Shown here one piece after another: positions 42,770-51,602 of a stretch of 64,000 bases of DNA. The notes under the pieces were generated by a model that saw only the letters and a program-made list of their open reading frames with translations, did not search any database and had not been told where the DNA came from. The position numbers and the translations under genes were made by a program. The DNA comes from DATEGZ01 sp035279905. GTDB lineage: Bacteria > Acidobacteriota > Vicinamibacteria > Vicinamibacterales > SCN-69-37. Each line of letters starts with the position of its first letter. Position 1 is the stretch's first letter. The stretch spans positions 1 to 64,000 of the forward strand of contig DATEGZ010000200.1 of assembly GCA_035279905.1 (NCBI GenBank), written 5' to 3'.

Positions 42770-43666
42770 GTGCTGCCCATTGCCGATGGGCTGTTCCAGC
42801 GCCTGCACGCCCAGGCGAACGCGGAGCGCTGGCACGTCCCCCTGGCGCCGTTCAGCGCCGCCCTGGCCGCGAGCGCCGGCAAAGCCTTCGCGACCGGTGA
42901 CTACGACGCACGCGAGGTCGAGCGGTATCTCACCTCCCTCCACCTCGAGGACCTCGCGCTCGCCTGCGGGTGCGCGGCGGGCGACGAGGACGCGTGGGAG
43001 CACTTCGTCGGCGAGTATCGGCCCCCGCTCTATCGCGCCGCCGACGCGATGGACCCCTCAGGCGGCGCGCGCGAGCTCGTCGACGCGCTCTACGGCGATC
43101 TGTTCGGTGTGGCCACGAGCGGCGCCGATCGGCAATCCCTGTTTCGCTATTTTCACGGCCGGAGCAGCCTCGCGACCTGGCTGCGCGCGGTCTTGTCGCA
43201 GCGGGTCGTCGATCGCGCGCGCGCGGCCAAGCGGCACGAGGATCTTCCGGCTGAGGATTCGCCGCAGGCGATCGCCGCGCCCGAGCGGCTCGATGACCCC
43301 GAGCGCGACCGCGACTTGCACCTGCTGCAGGATGCGCTGGCCCACGCGGTCAACGGCCTGGAGACGCGCGACCGGCTTCGGCTGCGGTGTTACTACGCGC
43401 AGGGGCTGACGCTCGCCGAGACCGGGCGGCTGACCCGCGAGTCCGAGGCGACCGTCTCGCGTCACCTCGCACAAACCCGGCGCACGATTCGCGAAGACGT
43501 GGAGCGCCGCCTGCACGCGATCGGCCTGACGGACGCGCAAATCGCGCTGTGTGTGGCCACGGCCACCGCCGACGCCGGTCCGATGGACGTGCAGACGATC
43601 CTCGGCGTCGCCCCCGCGCGCAAGGAATCGCCGGTCGTTCGTTCTACGGAGGAGAAGGCGCCATGA
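42770..43666 (+). CDS. ECF-like sigma-70 family sigma factor
   Basis: A 298-residue sigma factor, longer than typical ECF factors. A region 2-like segment lies around residues 70-160 (WEHFVGEYRPPLYRAADAMD ... SLFRYFHGRSSLATWLRAVL). A region 4 helix-turn-helix is at about 215-250 (LRLRCYYAQGLTLAETGRLT, ESEATVSRHLAQTR). The start is uncertain: the GTG at 42770 is preferred, since TATCAT (42758-42763) six bases before it could drive a leaderless transcript; an in-frame ATG at 42734 overlaps the yajQ start codon. It overlaps the anti-sigma gene by ATGA. Confidence 0.82.
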   Translation: MLPIADGLFQRLHAQANAERWHVPLAPFSAALAASAGKAFATGDYDAREVERYLTSLHLEDLALACGCAAGDEDAWEHFVGEYRPPLYRAADAMDPSGGARELVDALYGDLFGVATSGADRQSLFRYFHGRSSLATWLRAVLSQRVVDRARAAKRHEDLPAEDSPQAIAAPERLDDPERDRDLHLLQDALAHAVNGLETRDRLRLRCYYAQGLTLAETGRLTRESEATVSRHLAQTRRTIREDVERRLHAIGLTDAQIALCVATATADAGPMDVQTILGVAPARKESPVVRSTEEKAP

Positions 43667-44748
43667 CCGACGCTCCGCGGCGCGACGAGTCGACCGAGGC
43701 CCTGCTCCGCCGGACCTTGAGCCCGGGCCAGGAGCCGGAGACGGCCGAGGCCTGTCTGGACGGCGAGACCGCGGCGGCCTGGCTCGACGGGAAGCTCCAC
43801 GGTGGCGCGCTCGAGCGCGCCCGGACGCACACCGCCGACTGCGCGCGATGCCAGGCGCTGATGGCCACGTTCGTGAGAGCGGAAGCCGGATTCGTCCAGC
43901 CCGGGGCGCCGGCTCGTCCGGCGGCGGTCGTCGAAGAGGCCCCACGGCGCCAGTGGTGGATCTGGGTGGTCCCTGTGCTGGTGCCCGCTGCCGCCGTCGT
44001 GATTGCCGTGACGCTGCCACGAAGCAAGCCGCCTGCCACTCCGACGTCCGCGGCGGCTCCAGCGCCGGATCAGTCGAAGCTCGCCGATGCAAAAAACGCG
44101 GCCGTGCAAACGCCGGCCTTCGAAGAGAAGAAGGCCGAGGAGCCCGCGAAGATCGACGCGCAGAAAGACGTCGATCAAGCCGGCAGGCTGGACAAGAAGC
44201 GCCAGCAGGACGCGTTGAACCGCGCGGCTGCGCCGGCCGCCGCGACCAAATCCGCAAACGAGGTCGCCGCGGCCGCGCCTCCGCCACCGACGCAACCCAC
44301 GCCCGCGGCGGCCCCGGCTCGAGACGAGGCGCGGACGCGCGAGCTGGTGCAGGCGCAGCCTCTGAAGCGCGATGAAATTGGCTCGCCGGATCCGCTGGTG
44401 CGCTGGCGTCTTCGCCGCCGCACCGTCGAGAAGTCGATCGACGGCGGCAAGTCGTGGACCGCGGTGCCGACCGGCCTCGACGCCGAGTGGACCGCGGGCG
44501 CCGCGCCCACGCCCACGGCGTTCTGGATCGTTGGCCGCGGCGGCATGATCGCGCGGTCGACCGACGGACGCGCGTTTGAGCGCCTCCCGTTCCCGGAATT
44601 GACAGATCTGTCAGCCGTGCAGGCCACCGACGCGCAGACCGCGACGGTTTCGTCAGCCGACGGCCACACCTTCTCCACCACCGACGGCGGCCGCTCCTGG
44701 GCCCGCCGCGACCTGCAAGAAAAGCAGGCGGCTCCGTTCAGGGAATAG
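43663..44748 (+). CDS. Anti-sigma factor with zinc finger and YCF48-like C-terminus
   Basis: A 361-residue single-pass membrane protein. The cytosolic N-terminal part carries a zf-HC2-like motif (HTADCARC, with an upstream His/Cys region). One transmembrane helix is at about residues 105-125 (WIWVVPVLVPAAAVVIAVTL). A long Ala/Pro/Lys low-complexity linker follows. The periplasmic C-terminus (about 245-361) has SIDGGKSWTAVPTG, WIVGRGGMIARSTDGRAFERL and STTDGGRSWAR, the repeat pattern of YCF48/BNR beta-propellers. It is coupled to the sigma factor gene and presumably sequesters that sigma factor. The external domain could be the sensor. Confidence 0.82.
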   Translation: MTDAPRRDESTEALLRRTLSPGQEPETAEACLDGETAAAWLDGKLHGGALERARTHTADCARCQALMATFVRAEAGFVQPGAPARPAAVVEEAPRRQWWIWVVPVLVPAAAVVIAVTLPRSKPPATPTSAAAPAPDQSKLADAKNAAVQTPAFEEKKAEEPAKIDAQKDVDQAGRLDKKRQQDALNRAAAPAAATKSANEVAAAAPPPPTQPTPAAAPARDEARTRELVQAQPLKRDEIGSPDPLVRWRLRRRTVEKSIDGGKSWTAVPTGLDAEWTAGAAPTPTAFWIVGRGGMIARSTDGRAFERLPFPELTDLSAVQATDAQTATVSSADGHTFSTTDGGRSWARRDLQEKQAAPFRE

Positions 44749-44751
44749 CGA

Positions 44752-44795
44752 CACCGATCAGGCACCAGGCACCAGGCACTAGCACTTGATCGGTG
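44752..44795. repeat. Hairpin with AGGCACC heptamers
   Basis: CACCGATCA (44752-44760) and TGATCGGTG (44787-44795) form a perfect 9-bp stem. The loop carries tandem AGGCACC heptamers ending AGGCACT. It lies 3 bases after the anti-sigma stop and upstream of the DUF4139 gene, resembling a partial member of the repeat-built hairpins. Confidence 0.7.
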
Positions 44796-44821
44796 CGATT
44801 TCCTGAGAGGAGACGTGTCCC

Positions 44822-46300
44822 ATGTCCGCCCGATACTTGATTGCTCCCGTCGCGCTGTTGCTCGCTGGTGGAATCGTCGGTGAAGTCCGGCGCACGCCGG
44901 CGGATCCGGTGACGACGACCGTCACCGCGGCTGAACAGAACGCGACGAGCACGCTCGACGATCAGACCGAGCTCGCCGTCACCGTGTACAACTCCGACAT
45001 CGCGCTCGTGCGCGACGTCCGCGCGCTCACGCTCGGGCGCGGCACGTCGGATCTGCACTTCATGGACATCGCGGCGACCGTCAACCCCGCGACGGTGCAC
45101 TTCCGATCGCTCTCCGAGCCGTCGCGCGTGAGCGTGCTCGAGCAGAACTACGAGTACGACCTGCTCGAGCCCGACAAGCTGCTGCGCAAATACGTCGGCA
45201 AGGAGGTCACGCTGATTCGCACGATCCAGGATCAGGGCCGATCGCGCGAGGAGACGGTGAAGGCGCATCTCCTCTCCTACAACAACGCGCCCGTGTGGCA
45301 GATCGACGGCGAGATCGTGACAGGCGCGCGGTTCGAGTCGATCAAGTTCCCCGAGCTGCCGGGCAATCTCTACTCGCGGCCGACGCTGATCTGGACGCTC
45401 TCGAACACCGGCGGCACGCAGCACAAAGTCGAAGCGTCGTACCTCGCGGGCCAGCTCGCGTGGAACGCGGACTACGTGCTCACGGTCGGGCGCGACGACA
45501 AGGCCGCGGACATCGACGGCTGGGTCACGCTTCGAAACGGCAGCGGGACGTCGTTCAAGAACGCGTCACTGCAACTGGTCGCCGGCGACCTCAACCGCGT
45601 GCGCCAGCAAATCGGCCGGATGATGGACGAGGCGAAGATGACGCGGGAGGTCGCGGCCGCGCCGGCGATGTCTCAGGAATCGTTCTCGGACTACCACCTC
45701 TACACGCTCGGCCGAAAGACGACGATCAACAACGCGGAGACGAAGCAGGTCAGCATGCTCGGCGCCACCGGCTTCCCCGTCATCAAGCGCTACGTCGTCG
45801 ATGGCCAGGACTTCTACTACCGCAACGCGCAGCACCCCGGCGCGCCGTTGAAGGATCTCGTGGCGGTCTACTACCAGTTCAAGAACGAGCAGACGTCGGG
45901 CCTCGGCATGCCGATGCCGGCCGGCAACGTGCGCGTCTACCAGGCGGACTCCCGCGGCGGCATCCAGTTCGTCGGCGAAGACCACATCAGCCACACGCCG
46001 AAGGACGAGACGATCAACATCAAGATCGGCAACGCCTTCGACGTCGTCTGTGAGCGCAAGCAGACGGACTTCCAGAAGATCGCGCCGGGCGTCTATGACG
46101 TCGAGTTCGAGATCACCCTGCGCAACCACAAGGCCGTCCCGGTGAGCGTCGAAGTGAACGAGCCCATCGGCGGCACCTGGCGGATGCTCCAGTCCACGCA
46201 CCAGTGGACGAAGACGGATGCCTGGGCGGCGCAGTTCAAGGTGCCGGTGCCCGTCGATGGTACGTCGGTGCTTCGCTACAAAGTGCGCGTCACTTACTAG
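44822..46300 (+). CDS. DUF4139 domain secreted protein
   Basis: A 492-residue exported protein with a signal peptide (YLIAPVALLLAGGIVG). The beta-rich body matches DUF4139: LAVTVYNSDIALVRDVRAL near the N-terminus, then AEASYLAGQLAWNADY-like sequence (seen here as KVEASYLAGQLAWNADYVL), GWVTLRNGSGTSFKNASLQL and the C-terminal DVEFEITLRNHKAVPVSVEV. The ATG at 44822 has GAGAGGAGA upstream. It follows the sigma/anti-sigma pair by 73 bp and may be a target of that sigma factor. Molecular function is unknown. Confidence 0.85.
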   Translation: MSARYLIAPVALLLAGGIVGEVRRTPADPVTTTVTAAEQNATSTLDDQTELAVTVYNSDIALVRDVRALTLGRGTSDLHFMDIAATVNPATVHFRSLSEPSRVSVLEQNYEYDLLEPDKLLRKYVGKEVTLIRTIQDQGRSREETVKAHLLSYNNAPVWQIDGEIVTGARFESIKFPELPGNLYSRPTLIWTLSNTGGTQHKVEASYLAGQLAWNADYVLTVGRDDKAADIDGWVTLRNGSGTSFKNASLQLVAGDLNRVRQQIGRMMDEAKMTREVAAAPAMSQESFSDYHLYTLGRKTTINNAETKQVSMLGATGFPVIKRYVVDGQDFYYRNAQHPGAPLKDLVAVYYQFKNEQTSGLGMPMPAGNVRVYQADSRGGIQFVGEDHISHTPKDETINIKIGNAFDVVCERKQTDFQKIAPGVYDVEFEITLRNHKAVPVSVEVNEPIGGTWRMLQSTHQWTKTDAWAAQFKVPVPVDGTSVLRYKVRVTY

Positions 46301-46308
46301 GCACGGCG

Positions 46309-46414
46309 GATTAACTTAAAACTTAGAACTAAGAACTTAGAACTTCGGAGTACACACGCGTCACGCGTGACGCTCTGAAGTTCTAAGTTTGAAGTTCTAA
46401 GTTCTAAGTTGATC
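46309..46414. repeat. Heptamer-built hairpin, copy C
   Basis: The left arm (46309-46346) is GATTAAC, TTAAAAC, TTAGAAC, TAAGAAC, TTAGAAC, TTC. The right arm (46377-46414) is GAA, GTTCTAA, GTTTGAA, GTTCTAA, GTTCTAA, GTTGATC. The right arm is identical to that of copy B. The loop differs and contains CACGCGTCACGCGTG, itself palindromic. Here it separates co-directional genes (DUF4139 and PadR). Confidence 0.92.
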
Positions 46415-46440
46415 CCGGCCCCTAACCTCCCGGCAGGCCA

Positions 46441-46461
46441 ATACGTCTAAGCTCGACGTAT
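46441..46461. promoter_or_regulatory. Perfect inverted repeat before padR-ADOP operon
   Basis: ATACGTC (46441-46447) and GACGTAT (46455-46461) are a perfect 7-bp inverted repeat with a 7-base spacer, ending 6 bases before the PadR ATG. Its position suits a PadR autoregulatory operator that would block transcription or initiation. Binding is inferred. Confidence 0.6.
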
Positions 46462-46467
46462 CGACCT

Positions 46468-46824
46468 ATGACGCAGCCCGTCGACCCACGACACTATCTT
46501 CCCCTCTCGCCCCAGCAGTTCCACATCCTGCTGGCCCTCGAGGGCAATGACCGGCACGGCTACGGCATCATCCTCGACGTCGCACGGCGGACGGATGGGG
46601 CGCTGCGGATGGGCACGGGCACGCTCTACACCGCCATGGCGCGGCTGGTGGCGCTCGAGCTCGTGGCGGACAGCGGCCGTGAGGACGAGCGACGCCGCTA
46701 CTACCGGCTGACACCGCTCGGCCGGCGGGTGCTGGTGGCCGAAACCGCGCGCCTCGAGGCGCTGGTCCGCGACGCGCACCGGCAGGGCGTGCGCGGGCCC
46801 GCGCCGGCACGGACCCGATCATGA
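46468..46824 (+). CDS. PadR family transcriptional regulator
   Basis: A 118-residue winged-helix repressor. It has LSPQQFHILLALEGNDRHGYGIILDV, MGTGTLYTAMARLVALELV and RRRYYRLTPLGRRVLVAE, the PadR core and wing. Its stop overlaps the start of the ADOP permease (ATGA, 46821-46824). PadR genes coupled to duplicated permeases are a common acidobacterial arrangement in which the regulator probably controls the permease. A perfect inverted repeat lies just upstream of the ATG. Confidence 0.94.
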   Translation: MTQPVDPRHYLPLSPQQFHILLALEGNDRHGYGIILDVARRTDGALRMGTGTLYTAMARLVALELVADSGREDERRRYYRLTPLGRRVLVAETARLEALVRDAHRQGVRGPAPARTRS

Positions 46825-49463
46825 TCGCGCGCCTGCTGGCGGGAGTCGCGCGGCCGCTCCACCGCGGCCTGCTTCGCCTCGCGCCGCCCGACGTGCGCGC
46901 GCAGTACCGCGCCGAAATGGGCCGGACGTTCGACGCGATGCTCGACGTCGCGTCGTGTCACGGCAGCTGGGCGGTGCTCGCGCTGCTCATCCGCGAATTC
47001 ATCGACATCCTGCACGCGCGGCGGTCGCCCGCCGCGGCGGAGGCGCTCATGTCATCTCACACCGATCCGGAACCCCGTGTGTGGCGCGCCGCGCGCCTGG
47101 CTCAGGCCACGCGGTCGCTCTTCCGCCGGCCGGCATTCACCGCCACGGCGCTCTTCGCCCTCGCCGCCGGCACGGCCGCGACGACGACGGTGTTTGCGAT
47201 TGTGGATACGGTCGTGATCAAGGCGCTGCCGTATCCGGACGCCGATCGACTCGTCAACGTGCAGGAAGCGAGCCCGGCCGCGAATGCGCGCGTGAGCCTG
47301 GTCGGGCCGGCGCGGCTCGAAGACTGGCAGCGCATGACCCGAAGTTTCGAGGCGGTGTCCGGGTACTACAGCGAGGCCGTGACCGACACGAGCGTCGCCC
47401 AACCCGAGCGGCTCGACGGCCGCCGCGTGGCGCCGCGCTTCTTCACCGTCTTCGGGACAAATCCAGTCGTCGGCCGGACGTTCACGGACGCGGAAGAGCA
47501 CTTCGGCGGACCGCTCGCGGCGGTGGTGAGCGAGCAATTCTGGGCGCGCCGTTTTCAGCGCAATCCACAGGTCATCGGCCGCGCGTTGATGATCGGCGGC
47601 CAGGCGTTTCCGATCGTCGGCGTCATGCCGGCCGCCTTCACGAGCAGCGTCGACGTCTGGCTGCCCGCGCAGTTCGCGCCGGGTCTGCTCGCGTTCCGCG
47701 AGTCCCGATTTCTCTCGGGCATCGGCCGGATGAAACCGGGCGTCACGCTCGAGCAGGCACACGACGATCTTGATCGCGTGCAGCGCGAGCTCGGCGCGCA
47801 GTTTCCGAAGACGGATGCCGGCTGGTCGGTCACGCTCTGGGACATGAAGGCGTTCCGGCTCGGCGACCGCAGCCGCGGGCTCTGGCTGGTCTTCGGTGCG
47901 GTCGGCCTGCTCTGGCTGATCGCGATGACGAACGTCGCAGGGCTGGTGCTGGTCGAGACGCACCGGCGCGCGCGCGAGCTCGCTATTCGTCTGGCGATCG
48001 GTGCATCGCGCGGACACATCGTCGGCGTCGTCGTGCAGGAGGTGCTGGTCGTCGCGATGCTCGGCAGCGCGCTGGGCACGGTCGTCTCGATCTGGCTCGT
48101 CGGCGTCGTCAAATCACTGTTCACGACGCTGCCGCGCGTGTCGGAGCTCGCGATCGACTGGCGGGCCGCCGCGTTTGCCGCGATCACGGGCATCGTCGCG
48201 GCAGGCGTGTGCGGGCTGGTGCCGGCGCTCGTCGCGACCCGTCATCGGCCGGCGTCGCTCGTGGCGAGCGGCGGAAGAGTCGTTGCGGGCGGTGCGCATC
48301 GGTGGCAGCGAGGGCTCGTCGCTGCGCAAGTAGCGCTCAGCTTGCTGTTGTCGGCGTCGGCGGCGCTGCTGCTGCGCAGCTATTACAACCTCACGCACGT
48401 GGATCCGGGGTTCGCGACAGAGGGCACCGTCACGTTTCACGTCGGCGCGCGGTGGGACGAGGACCGCACGCGCGTCGGACAACTGCAAGCGTCGCTGCTC
48501 GAGTCGCTCGGCCGGATGCCGGGCGTGCAGGCCGCCGGGTTCGTCAACTTTCTGCCGGCGACGGGAGGCACGCTGCGATTCAGCGTGCGCGTCGAAGGCC
48601 TCGCGGGGACCGATGCCAACGGGACAATGCAGACCGGCCAACGAACGATTAGCCCCGATTACCTTCGCGCGCTGGGCGTGCCGCTCGTCACGGGCCAGTG
48701 GTGTCGGCCGATCTCGACGGACATGAACCAGCGAACGGGCGTTCTCGTCAGCCGATCGTTCGTCGAGAAGTTCGCGCAGGGCCAGAACCTCATCGGGCGC
48801 GAGCTGACGTTCCCGGAGTTCCGAACGCCGAACACGATCGTCGGCGTCGTGGAGGACATGGCGGAAGATGGGCCGCAAGCGGCGCGCGCGCCGTATGTCT
48901 ACACGTGCCTGGCCGCGGGTTCGTGGCCGGACCCGAACTACGTCGTGCGCACGAACGACGTCGCGGGATTCATCGCCAACCTCGCGCCGGCGGTGCATCA
49001 ACTTGATCCGTCTCGCGCGATCTTCGGCGTGCGTCCGCTCGGCGACGTCCTGCACGACGCGGTCGAAGCGCCGCGGCTCAATGCGGGCATGATCGGCGTG
49101 TTCGCCGGCGGCGCATTGTTGCTCGCGGCGGTCGGGCTGTACGGATTGTTCACGCTGCTCGTGTCGGAATCGCGGCGCGAAATCGGCGTCCGGCTGGCGC
49201 TCGGCGCCGCGCCACGGCAGGTCGTGCAGCTCGTCTTCGCCGATGCCGGACGGCTGCTGGGCATCGGCATCGTGGCGGGCCTCGCGCTCGCGATCCTGGG
49301 CAATCGCACGCTCGGCAGCATGCTCTTCGACGTCGGGCCGCTCGATCCGATGACGCTCGTCACCGCGACGCTGACGCTTGCCGCGGTCGCCGCGTGCGCG
49401 ATCGCGATTCCGGCGATTCGGGCCGCGCACGTCCCGCCAACTGAAGCATTACGTACGGAGTGA
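46821..49463 (+). CDS. ADOP-type ABC transporter permease
   Basis: An 880-residue membrane protein with two MacB/FtsX-type repeats. A cytosolic N-terminal region of about 90 residues (LLRLAPPDVRAQYRAEMGRT) precedes the first helix. Each half has a periplasmic MacB-like core domain and FtsX helices: ARELAIRLAIGASRGHIVGVV in the first, RREIGVRLALGAAPRQVVQLV in the second. That is the acidobacterial duplicated orphan permease layout, usually lacking an adjacent ATPase, as here. It is translationally coupled to PadR. Substrate and partner ATPase are unknown. Confidence 0.93.
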   Translation: MIARLLAGVARPLHRGLLRLAPPDVRAQYRAEMGRTFDAMLDVASCHGSWAVLALLIREFIDILHARRSPAAAEALMSSHTDPEPRVWRAARLAQATRSLFRRPAFTATALFALAAGTAATTTVFAIVDTVVIKALPYPDADRLVNVQEASPAANARVSLVGPARLEDWQRMTRSFEAVSGYYSEAVTDTSVAQPERLDGRRVAPRFFTVFGTNPVVGRTFTDAEEHFGGPLAAVVSEQFWARRFQRNPQVIGRALMIGGQAFPIVGVMPAAFTSSVDVWLPAQFAPGLLAFRESRFLSGIGRMKPGVTLEQAHDDLDRVQRELGAQFPKTDAGWSVTLWDMKAFRLGDRSRGLWLVFGAVGLLWLIAMTNVAGLVLVETHRRARELAIRLAIGASRGHIVGVVVQEVLVVAMLGSALGTVVSIWLVGVVKSLFTTLPRVSELAIDWRAAAFAAITGIVAAGVCGLVPALVATRHRPASLVASGGRVVAGGAHRWQRGLVAAQVALSLLLSASAALLLRSYYNLTHVDPGFATEGTVTFHVGARWDEDRTRVGQLQASLLESLGRMPGVQAAGFVNFLPATGGTLRFSVRVEGLAGTDANGTMQTGQRTISPDYLRALGVPLVTGQWCRPISTDMNQRTGVLVSRSFVEKFAQGQNLIGRELTFPEFRTPNTIVGVVEDMAEDGPQAARAPYVYTCLAAGSWPDPNYVVRTNDVAGFIANLAPAVHQLDPSRAIFGVRPLGDVLHDAVEAPRLNAGMIGVFAGGALLLAAVGLYGLFTLLVSESRREIGVRLALGAAPRQVVQLVFADAGRLLGIGIVAGLALAILGNRTLGSMLFDVGPLDPMTLVTATLTLAAVAACAIAIPAIRAAHVPPTEALRTE

Positions 49464-49467
49464 GTGT

Positions 49468-49541
49468 GGTTCCGGGGTTCCGCGGTTCACTGGCACCGTC
49501 ACGCGAACCCCGGAACCTCGGAACCCCGGAACCCCGGAACC
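49468..49541. repeat. GGTTCCGG octamer hairpin
   Basis: The left arm is GGTTCCGG, GGTTCCGC, GGTTCAC (49468-49490). The right arm (about 49505-49541) is the complement of five octamer units. It starts five bases after the ADOP stop and ends 19 bp before the likely start of the next gene on the same strand. It is the third clear member of the octamer family in the window. Confidence 0.88.
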
Positions 49542-49559
49542 ACCAGTAAAATCGAGTGC

Positions 49560-51377
49560 TTGTCGTTTCAACTCACTCCCGAAGCCAGACGACGATGGGC
49601 CTGGCGCCTGGCCGTGGCGCTGGTCGTCGGGTACGCGGCGTGGCTGCGGCTCGTCATCCTCGTCGAGCGATTCGGCCCGTTCGATCATCCCGGCTGGCTC
49701 GTCACGCTCTCCCACGTCGTCGAGGCGCCCAAGCCGATGCTCGCGCCCGCGTCGTGGGTCTGGGCCAAGAGCGACCCGCCGTACGTCGGCGGCGACCCCA
49801 TCAACTACCTGAAATTCGCGCGCGAGCTTCCGAGCTTCTACGGCGCGACGGTTCGCGAGCCGCTGTTTCTTGAAGTCATCCGCATCTTCTTCAAGGTCAC
49901 GGCCAATCAGGACGTCGCGATCAGCTTTGCGTCGCTGACGTTCTCGGTCCTATGCGTGCTCGCGACGTATCTCGTTGGCGGTCGAGCGATCTCGCGCCCG
50001 GTCGGTCTTGCGGCCGCGTTGGCGCTCGCGATCGAGCAGGAGTTCGCGGCGTGGGCACCGGATGGCTGGCGTGACGAGACGTTTGCGGCGTTCATCCTGC
50101 TGACCGCGTGGGCGCTCCTCCGGTTGAAAGACAAACGCACGTGGCAGAACGCCGTGATCGTGGGCGTGGTCGGCGCGGCGGCGTGCCTGACACGCATCAC
50201 GTCGGTCAGCGTCGTAGTCCCCGGCTTGATCTGGGTGGCGTGGCCGCGCGAGCGGGCCGCCTGGCGGACGTCAGCGCGGTACGCCGGAATCGCCGCGCTG
50301 GTCACGGCGGTGCTGGTCGCGCCGTACCTCGTCAACTGCTACCGCCAGACCGGCGACGCGCTCATCGCGATCAACTACCACACGCGGTTCTATCTGGCGG
50401 CTGAAGGCACGATCACCGACGCGCCGCCCGGCGCGCTGCGCTACGCCGCGGCCAAGTTTCGCGCGCATCCGATCGGCGAGACGGACACGGCCGTACGCGG
50501 TCTCGTGCAGTATCCGTTCGTCACGAAGTTTCGCGGGTTCTACGGCTGGTGGCCGGCGCTCGGGCCGATCCTGCGCGCGCTCTCGGCCCTCGGCCTGCTG
50601 ATCTGGATCTGGCAGCCGCGCGGGCGGTTCCTGCTGCTCGTGCTGATCTCGTCGCTCGCGCCGTACATGATCACGTGGACGCTGCAGGGCGGCGGCGAGT
50701 GGCGGTTCACGATGCACGCGTACCCGTTCTACCTGCTGGCCGCATTCGCGGCCGCGGCCTGGCTCGTGGCGGCCGCGCGATCGCTCGTCGCGAATCGTTC
50801 AACGGCGTTCGCGTCGTGGCGCGCGCAGCGCGTTGGCGTGAAGGCGCTCGCCACCGCGGGCCTGGTCGCGAGCGGCTGGCTGGCGAGCTTCTGGGCGCCG
50901 TACTTCGTCGCGCGCGAGGGCTTGCTCGCCGGCGAGCCCACGTCGGTCGCGGCGGGCGACAACGACGGCGTGTTCTTCAGCACAGGCTGGACGGGCCTCG
51001 TGCACTCCGGCATGGTCACGTCACGGTTCGCGAATGCCGAGCGGGCCACGCTGCGCGTGCCCTTTCCGGAGCGCCGCGGCTACCACCTCGTGCTGAGGAT
51101 GGACGCGATTCCCGACGCCAACGGATCGCCGCAGCGCGTGCGTCTCTTCATCGACGACCGGCCCTCCGGCGTGTTCGATCTGGCGTGGAATGAGGAGCGC
51201 GTCGGCGCGCTTACGCTCGATCTGCCGGCGAGCGAGGTCTCGCCCGGGCGCGCGCGGCTCGATTTCGTCGCCGATCGCGTCGCGCCGCTGGGGCCCGCGG
51301 AAGCGTCGTTCCCCGACCTGCCCGCCTCGGCGCCCGTCGCGTTTCGGCTGTGGTACGTGCGGGTTACTCCTCAATAA
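49560..51377 (+). CDS. GT-C family membrane glycosyltransferase (PMT/ArnT-like)
   Basis: A protein of about 605 residues with roughly ten transmembrane helices. The N-terminal half resembles GT39/ArnT-type dolichyl- or undecaprenyl-phosphate sugar transferases: an early luminal loop with acidic residues, REPLFLEVIRIFFK, a long helical array (SFASLTFSVLCVLATYLVGG) and TRITSVSVVVPGL. The C-terminal periplasmic part (after about residue 480) is beta-rich. The start is uncertain: no in-frame ATG lies near the 5' end; TTG at 49560 is the first start after the repeat element, and GTG at 49614 is an alternative. Acceptor and donor are unknown. Confidence 0.72.
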   Translation: MSFQLTPEARRRWAWRLAVALVVGYAAWLRLVILVERFGPFDHPGWLVTLSHVVEAPKPMLAPASWVWAKSDPPYVGGDPINYLKFARELPSFYGATVREPLFLEVIRIFFKVTANQDVAISFASLTFSVLCVLATYLVGGRAISRPVGLAAALALAIEQEFAAWAPDGWRDETFAAFILLTAWALLRLKDKRTWQNAVIVGVVGAAACLTRITSVSVVVPGLIWVAWPRERAAWRTSARYAGIAALVTAVLVAPYLVNCYRQTGDALIAINYHTRFYLAAEGTITDAPPGALRYAAAKFRAHPIGETDTAVRGLVQYPFVTKFRGFYGWWPALGPILRALSALGLLIWIWQPRGRFLLLVLISSLAPYMITWTLQGGGEWRFTMHAYPFYLLAAFAAAAWLVAAARSLVANRSTAFASWRAQRVGVKALATAGLVASGWLASFWAPYFVAREGLLAGEPTSVAAGDNDGVFFSTGWTGLVHSGMVTSRFANAERATLRVPFPERRGYHLVLRMDAIPDANGSPQRVRLFIDDRPSGVFDLAWNEERVGALTLDLPASEVSPGRARLDFVADRVAPLGPAEASFPDLPASAPVAFRLWYVRVTPQ

Positions 51378-51530
51378 GGCACGGGTTCTTCAGGTACGAC
51401 CGGTACGTCAGGTACTCGGAACGCACTGGCGCTGGCCAACTTATTTGGTTTTTCTAAAGAAGCGGACTGAGATGCAGGTTCCTCGTACCCGACGTACCGG
51501 TCGTACCTCTCGTACCTGTCGAACCCTGCC
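51378..51530. repeat. Nonamer-built hairpin
   Basis: The left arm begins GGCACGGGTTC on the base after the glycosyltransferase stop and continues CAGGTACGA, CCGGTACGT, CAGGTACTC. The right arm, read on the reverse strand, is GGCAGGGTTCGA, CAGGTACGA, GAGGTACGA, CCGGTACGT, CGGGTACGA. The repeat unit is 9 bases. The loop (about 51425-51474) is A/T-richer and holds TTTTTCT. Confidence 0.85.
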
Positions 51531-51559
51531 CTGTCCGGAAACGCCCTGTAGACCGGTGC

Positions 51560-51586
51560 TATAGTCAATCGAATTCCCCGTTCGAT
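51560..51586 (+). promoter_or_regulatory. Probable promoter region of the LamG-like gene
   Basis: TATAGT (51560-51565) is a good -10 candidate without an obvious -35. It is followed by ATCGAA (51568-51573) and TTCGAT (51581-51586), a perfect 6-bp inverted repeat with a 7-base spacer at the expected transcription start, which could be an operator or a leader hairpin. Confidence 0.4.
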
Positions 51587-51602
51587 TTCAGGAGGCATTC
51601 CC

